This document shows, piece after piece, positions 11,396 through 23,100 of a stretch of 64,000 nucleotides of DNA; position 1 is the stretch's first letter; each line of letters starts with the position of its first letter. The notes beneath the pieces are model-generated. The model had not been told where the DNA came from and made no database searches. It saw only the letters and a list, made by a program, of their open reading frames with translations. Source of the DNA: Sapria himalayana (taxonomy: Eukaryota > Streptophyta > Magnoliopsida > Malpighiales > Rafflesiaceae); contig JAREIK010001468.1 of the NCBI GenBank assembly GCA_029783825.1, positions 4,696,261 to 4,760,260 on the forward strand, read 5' to 3'. The position numbers and the translations under genes were made by a program.

Positions 11396-13398
11396 CACAA
11401 AATCTATTATGACCCCTAGGCACTCTCACTCGAAAATTATGATATGCTTGGTTTGATTAGTTAAATTTAATAAGATTTAAAATACTTTAAAATATCATAT
11501 GAAGAGTTTTTGTGTTTTTTTAAATAGAGGGCCATTTAAAATTTAGTAAATTACACACAACCTCAAACATATTGTGGAAGTAAATAAAAATAGGCAAGAT
11601 CTCTCACATATAAACATTTAAAAATATATCAAATTCTAGAGAATATCATGAAAAGCATAAATTATTAAGTTAAAATATTCACATATAAAAGAAAAGTCAT
11701 TTATAGAAAATGACCCTTATAGATTTGCAAAGTTTCAAAAAAACCTATCTAAATACTCAATCAAAACCCTCGCATAGATTTGCAAGCTTCAAAATCAAGT
11801 TTGAGCATCAAAATTTTTTATACATGAAGAAAATAAGGGTGAGCAACTAATGCTCAGTAAAAAAAATCTCTAGAAAACATAGAAAAATATATATTTTACC
11901 TCCATAGCCACTTGTATTTTCTCATAAAAACAAAGTGTGTATTTTCTCATGTGTAAGTTCTCAAAATATTTAATTTTTAATCTCCATCTTATTTTCATAA
12001 ACATGCATAATTTATACATATCAAGGCTCCATTAGGTCACAATAAGAAATATAGAGGGAAAAACTAATGCTAGCTCTAGCCTAACTAATACCCCCATTGG
12101 AAAATACACACACTCATTCTCATGATCAAAGTACTTGAGAGAGATTTACTAGTTTCTCGCCTGGTAATTATCACCTCCACATAGCAGAACTCTATTCTAA
12201 GTGCACAAGGAGATTTAGGGTCATTTTTTCAAGGGCATATATAATCCATGCCTCTATAGATATTCTAATAGTTGTAGCCCTCCACATCCTTGCTAGGACT
12301 AATAGTAACCTCAAAACCCAATAACCAAAATATGTATTTTTCCAAAATTATTCAAATTTTATTCAAAATATCATATAACTCATATAGTATCAAATTATTT
12401 CTTATAGAATTTTACACGTAGATATTAGTATAATCTCATTTTAAAATTAGCCAAACAATTCATCAATCATTATTTTTGGCACTATTTACACAAAACCAAA
12501 CAATATTTTCTCATTTTTAGAAAAATAACTTTCTCTAAACAAACACATGAGTAAATGAGATTATAAATGTATCAAAAAAATTTATATCTTAGTGTTAAAT
12601 TTATGAGTTTACATCAATTACTCATATATCTTAGTTAAAGTAATTAAATTTCATAAAAATTATTTCAAAATATTTCACTTGTATATGTAATTGACAATGC
12701 AAAATATAAAATTTCACTTGAGTTTATAAAGATTTCCAATCTTAACAAAGGTTTCCCAAGCCTTAAGCCTCAAAACCTAGCTTTAATATTCAAGTATGAG
12801 ATCTTAACCATAATTTAAACTCAATCAAAATTAAAAGAAAAATATGGTTGAGAATTTGTACAATTTAAAGCCCAACTTATAAAATAAAGCAAGAAAAATA
12901 AAAATATATTAATTAACCTCAACCCTAACCCATCTTTACGAGATTACAATCATTCCATGATTTTTTTGATTGAGATGAAGGATTTATTGAGTTTGATCAC
13001 TTCATAAAATGAATTTAAACCAAAAATCATGAAATTTATGTTTTATTTCAATGATTTTGGTGAAAAATTAAGGAAGAAATAAAGAAATTCAAAGAAGAAG
13101 AAGAGAAACAAAATAAAAGTCATGAAATGGAGAGTGAAATGAAAAAAATTAAAATTTTACCACTCATTTAACACTAAAATAATCAAGTAGTCCCTTAGTG
13201 TTCAAACTAGCATAATTTTCTCTCTAAAAATTCAAATCTAACAAATTTAGAATTATTCTTTTCCATTTTTCATTCCAAAATCATTTTTAAATATAAAATA
13301 ATTTTTAACATCTCAATCTCTCTCTATTTAACAAACTTTGTCAAATCAGAGCAATAGCTAAAATGAAGAAAATTATTTTTTTTTCTAGGTCTCACACA
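11396..13398 (-). repeat. 5' LTR of the gypsy element
   Basis: This is the partner of the LTR at 5420-7519, in the same orientation. On the minus strand it begins TGTGTGAGACC (13398) and ends next to a decayed primer-binding site at about 11384-11395. Between 10690 and 11384 lies the untranslated leader, in which no ORF is seen. Confidence 0.75.
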
Positions 13399-15160
13399 AT
13401 ATGCAATATTGCTCTCTATTTGATACTCTAAGTGCTACACTGATTGTAACCTTGTATCATGAGTTGGTCAACTAAGTTCTAGAGCCTCAAACTTAGACTG
13501 GTCTTATATCTCATGCTCTGATGCTTCCTCCAAACATACATGAGTTTTTTATGCTAGATTATTTTTTAGTTGTACAATTATAATTTTTGAAACTTCTTTT
13601 GATGTACTACCATTTCATACATTCTTTGCATATAATTTTTTAGAAAGATCATTTCATCTTTGATAATGATCTTATAGGTGGTGGGTTTTCATATGTGATA
13701 CTACTTTATTTCTTTAGCAAACCCTAAGAATATATATTTTTTGAATTTCATATCCAACTTTGTTCTTTCTTGGGTGTTGAGCATCGTAGGACATCCAAAT
13801 AAATATAAAACAAAGTAATCTATTAGCTTTCTAATATACATCTTCATTCTTATTTTTATATCAATTATTATTATTGATGAATAATTTATCACATAACATA
13901 TGATATTAGTTGCTTCTACACAAAAAGAGTTGGATAGACTTGAAGTCCTCAATATAGATCTTAGTCATTCTACAAGAGTTATGTTCATCTATTCAATAAC
14001 TCCATTTTGTTGTGGTATTAATGTGATAATGAATTATTATTTGTTAGCTTCTTACTTAGAAAGGGTAAGAAACTTGTCATTTGTATACTCTCATTCATTA
14101 TTTATCCTCAAGCACTTAATCATTTATATGTATTCAAGTCTGCCCATGCTTTGAAGCCTTTGAAAACTAGAAAAAGCATCTAACTTCTTATTGTTTGGAT
14201 ATACCCAACATCATTTGGAGTAATCATCAATGAAAGACAAAGTATTTTGCTCCACCTTGGGACATTTTAGGTGATTCCTATACAGCAGAATAAATCAAAT
14301 CTAAAATATACTTACTTCTAATAAATGATATATTGAATATCAATATTTACTACTTACTAGTAAGACAATGCTCACAAAAAGGTCAATCTACTGATCTGAG
14401 TCATTGAAGTAACTTTCTATTAAGAGAATCTTTAAACTTTGTTCTGATATGTGGCCTTATTTAAGATATTACATCATCATTGGCTCTTCTCTTTTGTAAA
14501 GTGATGCAACATATATATTGGCCTTCTGTATTGTTTCTCATCTAAGGATGAAAATTTTTGATGTGATCATTTCTCCCTTCATGAGCATAAGCACATCTCT
14601 CATAATCATTATATTGGCATTCTCAATATGAATCTTGCACCTAATACTATTTATTTATTCTAAAGAAAATAGATTTTTATTCAAGTCCTTCACATATGGC
14701 ACCTCCTGTGATACAAACCATGTTATCAAATATCTATATTTTGATAGTACCAATACCAATAACATTCAGATGATGATTATCACTCATGTTTATAGAACCT
14801 TTTGAGATTGGTTCATATTTGTGGAATTATTCTCTTCGAGATATCATATGACATGATTCTTATGAGTCTAAAAACTAGGTTTTAGCAAACTACATTCTAC
14901 TCTTAAATATTACTATCACCTTACTATATAAGTTGTTTCTATCATCATTGATAATGACTATATTTCCTTTAGTATATGATGACCCTTCACCCATACTATT
15001 TTTTTTAATATTCTTCTTATTTTTTGAGTTTGATCTACATAATTTTAATTTCCTTGGAGGACACGTTCTATTGATCTCCCTCATATAATTATCAAAGCTT
15101 CTACAAATTTGTTGATAAGGAGTCAATGCTGAGACACTAGGTAATGGCCACATCATTAAC
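13399..15160 (-). pseudogene. Ty1/copia polyprotein remnant (gag end to integrase)
   Basis: Read on the minus strand from about 15150 downward: a basic gag-like stretch (14890-15156), then a protease-region frame at about 14880-14720 (WILDS..SCHM..RREFFHKYE, then VIGIGTIKI). The integrase follows at about 14050-13701 (PQQNGVIE.MN, SNSFCVEATNIICYVINYSS, LFGCPTML, KKYIFLGFAKEIK). The order is copia (protease-integrase before RT). The RT should follow at lower coordinates, but the gypsy LTR begins at 13398, so the gypsy element seems to have landed in or beside this copia copy. No copia LTRs were recognised. Confidence 0.75.
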
Positions 15161-16471
15161 TTTTATCTTTCTTGATCTTTATATGGCCACAATGCTGAGA
15201 AATGGATAGGATACTAAAAATGTCTCTCGTGTGTATCTTATTGCTATGGTGCTGGAAAATAATCACGGTACAAAAATCAGTCCTTCATGTCTCAAGTATA
15301 ATTGGTTCTATGACTAGCTACATCAATAGCCCTCACTTCTTTAAATATAATATCATTATGGCATTATAAAGATATCATGGCAATAATAATTAGCCCACAC
15401 ATGAAAATCATAGCCTTGTCTTTAAGGACAAGAGTTGCGGTCTTGGTGAATAGTTATAATCAACTAATACTTTCTATAATATTTTATCCCAAAAGTTATG
15501 GTATTGAATAATTATCATGGATTTAATTCGAGTAGTTTTGGCTACATAATTTTATGTAACTCAAAAGTTATGACTTTATAAAAAGATATTATCTTTGACT
15601 TGAGAGTACCAAACGATATAATAGATAAAGTCATTGTACTATGACATGGTCATGACTTTTCGCACTAGTAGTGTACTTAATTCTAATGACATAAAATTAC
15701 TATCACAACTCTTAAAATTTTATGAGATAAAGTATAGATGCGACTCCATGAAAATATCATAGTTCTAAAATATATATCACCTAATTGAAGGATTGTGCTA
15801 ATTAATTAGTAGTATCATGGTGTACAAAGATTTACATGACTAATAAGGTATAGTTTAGTCAAGAATGGATATTAAAACTACGTACACGAGACTTAATATT
15901 TTTTTGTTATGACTTTATTATATTACCTAATTTTATCAATTAGGTATTATCCCAAAAGCTTGTTAATGAAAAATTTTCATCAACAAAGATCCACATGTAA
16001 ATGGGTTGTACAAGTAGCTAGAAAAACTTTAGTTGAGAAATTGATCTTATAAGAATTATATTGGCAGTTTGGTTATTCAATAATGAGAACTCATTTTTAG
16101 TAAAATAGATGTTCAAATTATTAGACAATCTTAGGTGCATGATTTATTTATTTAATCTATGTGATAATATTTAAGTTACTTGACTTATTTTATATTGGAT
16201 ATAGAATAAAGGTTGGGGTATTGTGCAATGACTCCTTACCCTAATAATATATAAGGTAGTTATTACTATTAAACTCATTTTAATGGTTATCTTCTCATAG
16301 TTATTTTTTTAGTGCATCACCACCAAGACAATAATTTATTTTTACTTGAAAGTTATTAACAATTTCATACCTTTTAGTCAACTTCATCAAATTCTCTTGA
16401 TAAAATTTCATATGTATACTTTTATTCTTTGGCCTTCATTATCATAAAAACTAAAGATTGACATTTATTGT
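15161..16471. repeat. Degenerate CATGAC-type repeat array and gypsy-derived flank
   Basis: From 15170 to about 15900 the sequence is a loose series of 50-70 bp units with phrases such as ATGGCCACAATGCTGAGAAATGG, GGTACAAAAATCAG, CATGGTCATGACTTTTCGCAC and TAGTGTACTTAATTC. About 15900-16450 is a non-repetitive block (ATTATATTGGCAGTTTGGTTATTCAATAATGAG) that reappears at 23200-23290 and 61080-61130. No coding frame is visible. It is interpreted as the non-coding/LTR part of Athila/Tat-like gypsy elements, from its position relative to gag-pro remnants elsewhere in the window. Confidence 0.5.
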
Positions 16472-16926
16472 TGTTGGGTAATTGTGCTTCCACGGGTAGT
16501 GAGATTAAAAACAGAAAACAACAGAAACACAGAAAACAAGCAATATATATCCAAACCAGCAAGCATCCACGACAGAATCAAAAATGAGAAATCAACACAA
16601 TAAATAACATGGTTCGCTAGTCGCTCAGTACGACTAGCTACCTTTCCCAGAAAACGCTTATGCATTACAGATTAAAACCAAGAAATAGAACGTCTTACAG
16701 TATGCTGCATGCAGCAGTCGCGAAATCGTGCAGAGAGATGAGAGGGATGATGAACAGTTCAAACGGGTCAAAAACAACCGTCTGAAAAATAAATTACAAA
16801 TCATTTTATATGAAAAATAAACATCCGGTTCATTTAACCGAAGCGGGACCTCCATTATTGTGCTACTGCTGCATCCCTAGGCTTTTAATATTTTCTTTCC
16901 CGCACTTACATGAAAATATTAAAACA
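16472..16926 (-). repeat. 455-bp LTR-like repeat, copy 1 (inverted relative to copy 2)
   Basis: On the minus strand it starts TGTTTTAATATTTTCATG and ends CACAATTACCCAACA. It matches 21419-21875 end to end on the opposite strand, including the block AGTCGTACTGAGCGACTAGCGAACCA and GTTAAATGAACCG. TG...CA ends and near-equal length suggest a solo LTR. No primer-binding site or obvious 5-bp target duplication was found, so the element type is inferred. It interrupts the gypsy-derived block that continues at 16930. Confidence 0.6.
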
Positions 16927-18720
16927 GATTATTAAGTAAAAAAAACAAATTACATATACAGCAATTGTAAAATTTCAACTTCATCAACAGCATATTCTCA
17001 TAATTAACATATGCTTCCTTCAAGTTTCAGCATGGGAACTATAAGATTAAAAGTAACTCTCAAGGATTTTCACCACCTTGCAAGTTAGCGCACACTCATA
17101 TATACTAGAAGGATTACATATCATCATATTCCTTAGTGATGATGTGACTTCTATACTAAAGGTAAACTTTAAAGAGAATATTTTTAAAGATGTGTATAAA
17201 TGAATTGATGTCTAAAAATATTCACACTATATGTTTTGTAAGCATTATACTTGCAATGATTAACATACTTAAATTTTGGGTTTGAATATATATGTTTATC
17301 TCATGCATCTTTGGTGGGAAGGTAGTTACTATATTTATATCATATGCATAAATGAGCATTATAGTTTACTTATTATCATCTACCACAATAATTTGGCACA
17401 AAACTACAATTAGTCAAAATAATAGTTCAAGTTCTATATAATTATTATCCATTCAAATTAATATCACAAATAAATGAATAATATTCATTCATAAATTATC
17501 AATATCATATTATACATATTCAAATTACTCAAACCCTAGACCCATGTTATTTTGGTAATGATTTCGAATTCACCCTAGAGTTGGAGGTTTAAGAGGCCTG
17601 CCCCAACTATAGGGATTGCATTAAGTCTTACTTGTTTGTAGAATCTCTAGGGAGTAAAAATTTCACCCATAGGAATTAATAGTTGTCATGGCTTTGCTTG
17701 TATCATGGAGAGAGAGGAAGAAGAAAGAGATATCAACTAAAATTTTCTCTTTTTCAATTACATACTCGAGCAATTCCATATTATTTCAAATAGGAAATTT
17801 TGACTTTCAATAAAAAGTTATCACTTCAACCTTTATCTTTTAAGCTCGCTGTCATGACTCTAAAAGATGGTCACTACGCTAGATTGTATCCCAATCTTTT
17901 TATAATATCAAGTCATTGTATTGGCAATGACCATGACTTAGGTCAAATATCTTTGTAACATAAAGTTTAGTACTATCAAGTAGTTGTTTCTTTATTTATT
18001 TGTCTTCATGTCTTTAATAAAGGGTAGTGATGTTAGGGAATGAACATTACAAGATGAAGGGGTTCTCACATTAATATATGAATATTGTGTTTTAATAAAT
18101 CTATAGAATTGGCATTGTTCCTTTTGGCAATTTATATGGCCATGACACTAAGAAATAACCATGATATTGAGAAAGCCTTGTGTATCTTGTAGCCACATTG
18201 CTGAGAAATGGTTGAGTCATAAACTTTACCCTTAAATGTTTTTAAGTATCTATGGTATTGTGGGTGGTCATGGCACTGACCTTCTCTTATCTCGTATATC
18301 ATGTTGTTGTAGCTTTATAGAAATGTTGTGACACTAATAATTATCTCAAGCATAAAAGTCTAGGTTTTTCTTTCGGTCAGGGATAAAAGTTATAATCTTT
18401 GGAAATAGTCATACTCATGTAATATCTTTTGTAGCTTTAGTATCCTAAAAGTCATGACTTTGACTTGAGTAGTATTGACTCTGTAACTTTTCATAGCTCA
18501 AAGGTCATGGCTTTCTAAAAATTCTATGGCTCTAACTTGAAACTATTACATCATATTAAAAATAAAGTTGTTGCACTTTAACTTGGCCATGACTTTGCGC
18601 ATCAATAGGGTTTAGTTGTTGTGACATAGGATTAAAATCACATCTATTTAAATTGTGGAAAGATTATGCTAACAAGTTAATAGGGTCATGACATAAAAGA
18701 AATCTCAATACTATTTATAT
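16927..18720. repeat. Gypsy-derived flank and CATGAC repeat array
   Basis: 16930-17760 continues the block seen before 16472 and is homologous to 23740-24400 and 61650-62830 (shared ACTATAGGGATTGCATTAAGTCTTAC-type stretch near 17610 and TTAACATACT...AATTTTGGGTTTGAATATAT). 17800-18700 is the repeat array: GTCATGACTCTAAAAGATGGTCA, GGCCATGACTTTGCGC, CATGACTTTGACTTGAG and similar. No ORFs. It is probably LTR/spacer of a degenerate Athila/Tat-like element. Confidence 0.5.
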
Positions 18721-19659
18721 AAAGCTTTCGTTAAGAACGAATGTAAAGACTTTGCAAGATTCAATATTCTATCTTCTCTATTAAATACCTCTAAAAATAT
18801 ATTGATTTCAACACTATTTAACAAAATGCACAAAAACTCCAGAGTTGAGAAATCAATCCATAATTCTTACTATTTCATATCTACTCAACATCATAAAGTA
18901 CCAAAAATATTTAAGAATACTCAATAGTTTGAACATCGAGCATCCATCACTCAACTAAAAACATCTAAAACCTATCAATTTTAAGAATATTCATCAAAAT
19001 ATATCAAAAATATATTTTATAAAATCAATCCATAATTTTCTCAGTTATATCCCTACACATCATTATAAATCACTAAAATATATATAAATTTTTAGTAGTT
19101 TGAATACTGAACAAACCTACATACCAAAATGATTGATTGTCCCTGAGTAATAACTCATCGATCCATAATAAAAAATTCTTAATATCTCTAAGAAACTCTA
19201 TGATTAGGTTTGAGTATTATAGAGTCTCAAAATAGTGGAGCAACTTCAAGTGGACATATTGACAGTTATAATGGGGTTTGAGTTCCATGAGCATTTTTGT
19301 GGGTCATTAGATGTGTATATCCATTTATATAATAGATATAACTATTTATTATATCATATATATAAATAAAAATATTGGGTTATCTCCTAAGAAGATCTAT
19401 GCTCAATATGCATAGGTAGACCATCAAAAATTTTTGTCCTCCATCAGAGATCTCTGATGTTCATGTTAGCTTCTTTGTGCATTATTTTATCTTGTTTGTG
19501 TTTATTTCTTCATTTGGTATTACTTCAGCTACACTTAATTTTTGGGCATCATTTTTTCATTAGATATCATGACTTTAGTAAATGTTGCAACATTTTCTTC
19601 TGTGATGACTTGCCATTTTTCTTTTTGGATCACCAATAACATTGATGAATAAAACCACA
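18721..19659. other. Unassigned AT-rich stretch with a local duplication
   Basis: Two related segments (about 18860-18930 and 19020-19100) share AATCAATCCATAATT, TCA..AT.A.TAAA.TA..AAAATAT and ATAGTTTGAA; a third relative is at about 25615-25700. No gene is recognised. A 60-codon plus-strand frame at 19457-19639 looks like chance. Confidence 0.4.
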
Positions 19660-20110
19660 TTGTCTTTAAGATTTTTCTTGCCCTTTTCATTCTATAATTC
19701 CAAGGTCATGGCATTGTGAATAGACACATCTTTGTTTATAAGCTTTTGATGGACTAATTCATTCTATATTACTAAAGTTAGAGTATTGTTCAAAACCAAC
19801 ACTATCTTTTAGGTTTCTTTGGCCATTTTGATTATGTAACACCTAAATCATAGTGTTGTGCACAATAATGAAATTATCCTATATCTCTCCTTGTTTATTT
19901 TGATTTTGTACCCTAAAAGTCATGGTATTATACATATCTATAATATTATCTTTAATTAGATTCTCCATGGTCTCTGTTTAAGCTTAGTCTATCTCAATTG
20001 TTCACTCATCTTTCTTTAAGTTGTCAGCATAAGATTCTTTCGAGATCGTGACTTCGAAGAATTCTATGACTTCATAGTCGTAATCTTCTTTTTTTTTCTC
20101 TTTTTTAGAA
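19660..20110 (-). repeat. Coding-like tandem repeat region after gypsy protease
   Basis: Minus strand counterpart of 53590-54240: repeated units of about 60-70 bp with a CATGAC/GTCACGAC core followed by a K/E-rich open reading. It directly follows the gypsy protease region (20140-20620) in the minus orientation, so it belongs to the same element. Decay has removed a continuous frame. Confidence 0.5.
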
Positions 20111-20724
20111 CTCAAAAATAGTTTGTCCTCATTATATTTATATTCTTAACCATTGGCATAGCTCCAAAGTTATTCTTCTACTTTATCTCCTCCATCTTAA
20201 TCTAAATAGTAGTTTTATACAAATCTTTCCATTAGAAGTCTATTTTTTGTTACATTATAGTATAGAAGAGATTATTAATTCTCTAATACTTTATTATCAT
20301 CTAGACATTAAAAGAATTTGTCCTATGACAAAAAATGATCATCTTAATAATAATAGTATATAATTGTGCTCAATATTTAATACAAGAATTCTACTAAAAA
20401 ATAAAGATACTCACTTTAATCAATACATCTTCAATAATCTTATATGAGCATTTGATAGTCTAATCAACCATTTGGAGTGAGAGATATTGGAGTAATTTTG
20501 CTAAGATTCAATCTTTGTGCATATGATAAGAATATCAAATTAATACTTGATCCCAAGTCACACAATACTTTCTAAAATATATAATCACTAATAGTAAGGT
20601 ATAGTAAAACTTCTAAGATTCTTTAATTTTTTCGAAAGTTTTCTTTATATAATTATATTATACTTATCAGTCATATTCATAGTCTCATATTTCTCTATAG
20701 TTTTTAAATAGGTCATGTTGTCTT

Positions 20725-21098
20725 GTCATGACTCTATAAATGGGTTGCCCATCATGGCCCATTGGCATCCCATTTTATTGGGTCATGCCAGGTCATTCTA
20801 AGATGGGTCAGGCCTAGCCAGGCTAGCTTGTTTCATTCCAGGCTAGCATGAATTAGGCTAGGCTAGCTTATTTGTCTAGCTAAGCCTAAACTAGCATGCA
20901 CATGCCATCTTGCTAGGTATTTCCATCCATTGCTTTTTATGCCAAGAACTTTGGCTCCGAAAGGTCCAAACTATGTTGAGGGCTGCCTCGTGGCACATCT
21001 AGGCATAGCTTTAAACCGAGGCATGTCATTCCATGTACGACTGAATGGTGTTGTGACTTGTTCCATGCCTATGCTACCTAGCTCAATTGACACCTCTA
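20725..21098. mobile_element. hAT-type short element inside gypsy gag-pro
   Basis: A GC-rich insert with words such as GGGTCATGCCAGGTC and AGGCTAGCTTG ends GCTCAATTGACACCTCTA (minus: TAGAGGTGTCAATTGAGC). Flanks GTTGTCTT (20717-20724) and TATGTCTT (21099-21106) agree at six of eight positions, as expected for a worn 8-bp target duplication. It separates IINN (about 21110) from the TMNMTDKYN part of the gypsy reading. The left terminus has drifted (GTCATGACTCTATAAATGGG). Confidence 0.6.
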
Positions 21099-21418
21099 TA
21101 TGTCTTCAACTTGCTATTATTATTTATTATGTTTTTCCTAAACTTTATATAATTTGATAGTTGGGCTAGAGTTTTAACAAATGATATATTCACTTCTAAC
21201 TACCAGATATATTAAGAAATTTCTCGAAGTATATTATCCAATCTTCTCTTTCAAAATAATTATTGAAATAGAAGGTTTACCAAAAACTTACCATTAAATT
21301 CATTCTGATTAATTTCTTGATCTTCATAGCTTCGAGTAACCTCTTTTTGCTCATTTGCTTTGCTGTATATGTAATTTGATTTTATTTAATAATATGTTTG
21401 TATAACAAAATATTTTTC

Positions 21419-21875
21419 TGTTTTAATATTTTCATGTAAGTGCAGGAAATGAAATATTAAAAGGCTGGGGATGCAGCAGTAGCACAATAACGGAGGTCTC
21501 ACTGCGGTTAAATGAACCGAGATTTTTTTTAATATAAAGTGATTTGTAATTTTATTTTTCGGGTGGCTGTTTTTGACCCATGGAATTGTTCATCGTCTCT
21601 CTCTCTTCTCTATGCGTAATTTTTCGCGACTACTCTGTGTGCTGCATACTGTAAGATGTTTTTGTTTTGGTTTTAATTTGTAATGCATACATTTTTTGGT
21701 GGATGTAGCTAGTCGTACTGAGCGACTAGCGAACCACGTTATTTTCGGTATTGATTTCTCGTTTTATGATTCTATCATGGATGCTTGATGGATTGAGATA
21801 TATATTGCTTATTTTCTGTGTTTCTGTTGTTTCTATATCTTAATCTCACTACCATGGAAGTGCAATTGCCCAACA
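21419..21875 (+). repeat. 457-bp LTR-like repeat, copy 2
   Basis: Starts TGTTTTAATATTTTCATG and ends GTGCAATTGCCCAACA. It is the inverted counterpart of 16472-16926, with high similarity along its whole length. It interrupts the gypsy gag reading between the LLRSKEEL and LEVNISF motifs, so it is an insertion. The flanks (TTTTC and TGCTT) do not form a convincing duplication. Confidence 0.6.
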
Positions 21876-22160
21876 TGCTTTTTTATTTTTCTCATTTGTG
21901 TGTTTGGGTGAGGTTTGAGCTTGCTCTTCATTTGGAGTTTCAGCTTTGTTTGGTCCACAATATCATATCCTTTATCCTTTCGAGCTCTCCTTAATAAGGG
22001 ACATACCTTCTTGAAAATTTTCAATTAGAGTGTAACTTATGTGAAAGTCACAATCCTAATAGCCTTAAATATTCCAGAATTATTGTGTTCGATATAGTGT
22101 TTTTATAGCTCTTCCTTGCTTCTGAGTAATATAGCGGAGAAGTTCTTTGTGTTAACTTCA

Positions 22161-23100
22161 ATATCATTTAACAGTTCATTTACTCATTTTTCTTCATTTA
22201 TAATACCAATTATCTGACTGAATTCATTATATTCCTTATCACCAAACTCATTTGATCCATTCTTGCTCCTTCTTCTCGAGTGATTGAGGTCATACCTTTA
22301 ATTTTTTCTTCTTGATTCTTTACCACGTCTCTGTATTAGCCATGTAGTTAGGATTTGTCATTCTTTTTTTCTTCTTCTTAAATAATTGAGATTATATTTT
22401 TAATCTTATCTTCTAAATTCTCAATCATAATAATCTATATATTAGCCACATGGACTTCTGATATAGAATTTTCTTTAGACTTAACCAAATCAATAATTTC
22501 ATATTTCTACACTAGTTGTCTCACCTTCTCTTCCTTAGATGCATTGGATCTTCTCAATTCATTTAGTATTTCTTCAAGCTTAGCTAGGAATAAAAATTTA
22601 GATGATGGGTGAGAATCATACCCTTTTTATGGCTTACATATCCTCAATCTTTATAATTCTATTCAGAAAAATAGTAGCATTGTTACAAGTTTCTATAAGA
22701 TTCATAATAAAAATTACTACTTTGAGCTAATAAGTATCTTTGTACTAATATTTTAGAATGTCCTCGCTCACTTTTATCCCACATTTCCAAAAAAAATTGA
22801 CTACTTCATTTTTCTCCCATAGTTCCTTAATAAATTTGATTAGATTTTTATTGAAATATTGTCTACATATTTTGATTTTATAGATTGATGGCTAAAAACA
22901 ATAAAAAAGATACAAAAAAAATATTTAAATATAATAATCTACTTTCAAAACAAGTTAATATGATATAGCATTTAGATACAAGAAGGTTTATCAAACTCAA
23001 TGTTATCTAAACTACTATAAAATGATGATCCTTTTATAAGGATAATTATCTCAACTCATATTTACTAAATAAACAAAATAACTCTTCATAGTTGTACTAA
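22161..23100. other. Probable upstream gag region of the gypsy element, no readable gene
   Basis: It lies upstream (minus sense) of the gag C-terminal motif. Short minus-strand open stretches exist (for example around 22640-22800), but none matches a recognised gag motif. The sequence is AT-rich with frequent stops. Confidence 0.3.

Larger units (their letters stand above)
5420..13398 (-). mobile_element. Old Ty3/gypsy retrotransposon (chromovirus-like), about 8 kb
   Basis: Two related LTRs (about 5420-7519 and 11396-13398) frame decayed gag, protease, RT/RNase H and integrase fragments, all on the minus strand in the order expected of Ty3/gypsy. The integrase C-terminus carries the 'LDR..K.LRN..I..VKVLWQ.HGVEEATW'-type tail of Tekay/Del-like chromoviruses. 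A polypurine-like AAGTGGGG precedes the 3' LTR (7519) on the minus strand. A decayed primer site (TGATATTAGAGA on the minus strand, about 11384-11395) abuts the 5' LTR. LTR similarity is only about three-quarters by eye, so the insertion is old. A hAT-type short element interrupts the integrase at about 8066-8433. Confidence 0.8.
20140..22160 (-). pseudogene. Athila/Tat-like gypsy gag end and protease remnant
   Basis: Read on the minus strand. 22150-22070 gives EVNTKNFSAILLRSKEEL, the gag C-terminal 'NPK..NAVTLRSGKEL' motif. 21300-21110 gives LEVNISFVKTLAQLSNYIKF, and 20700-20590 gives KYETMNMTDKYN and RKLSKKLKNLRSFTIPY (the 'PPKLKDPGSFTIPC' motif). 20480-20400 gives IKCSYKIIEDVLIKVSIFIF (protease 'YPRGIIEDVLVKVDKFIFP'). 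This order is diagnostic of Athila/Tat-type gypsy elements. The reading is interrupted by the 455-bp LTR-like repeat (21419-21875) and by a hAT-type short element (20725-21098), plus many stops. Confidence 0.8.

Noticed and set aside
16472..21875. A single Mutator-like transposon with 455-bp terminal inverted repeats
   Set aside because: The outer flanks show no 8-11 bp duplication, the interior is older gypsy sequence continuing outside, and both repeats have TG/CA LTR-like ends.
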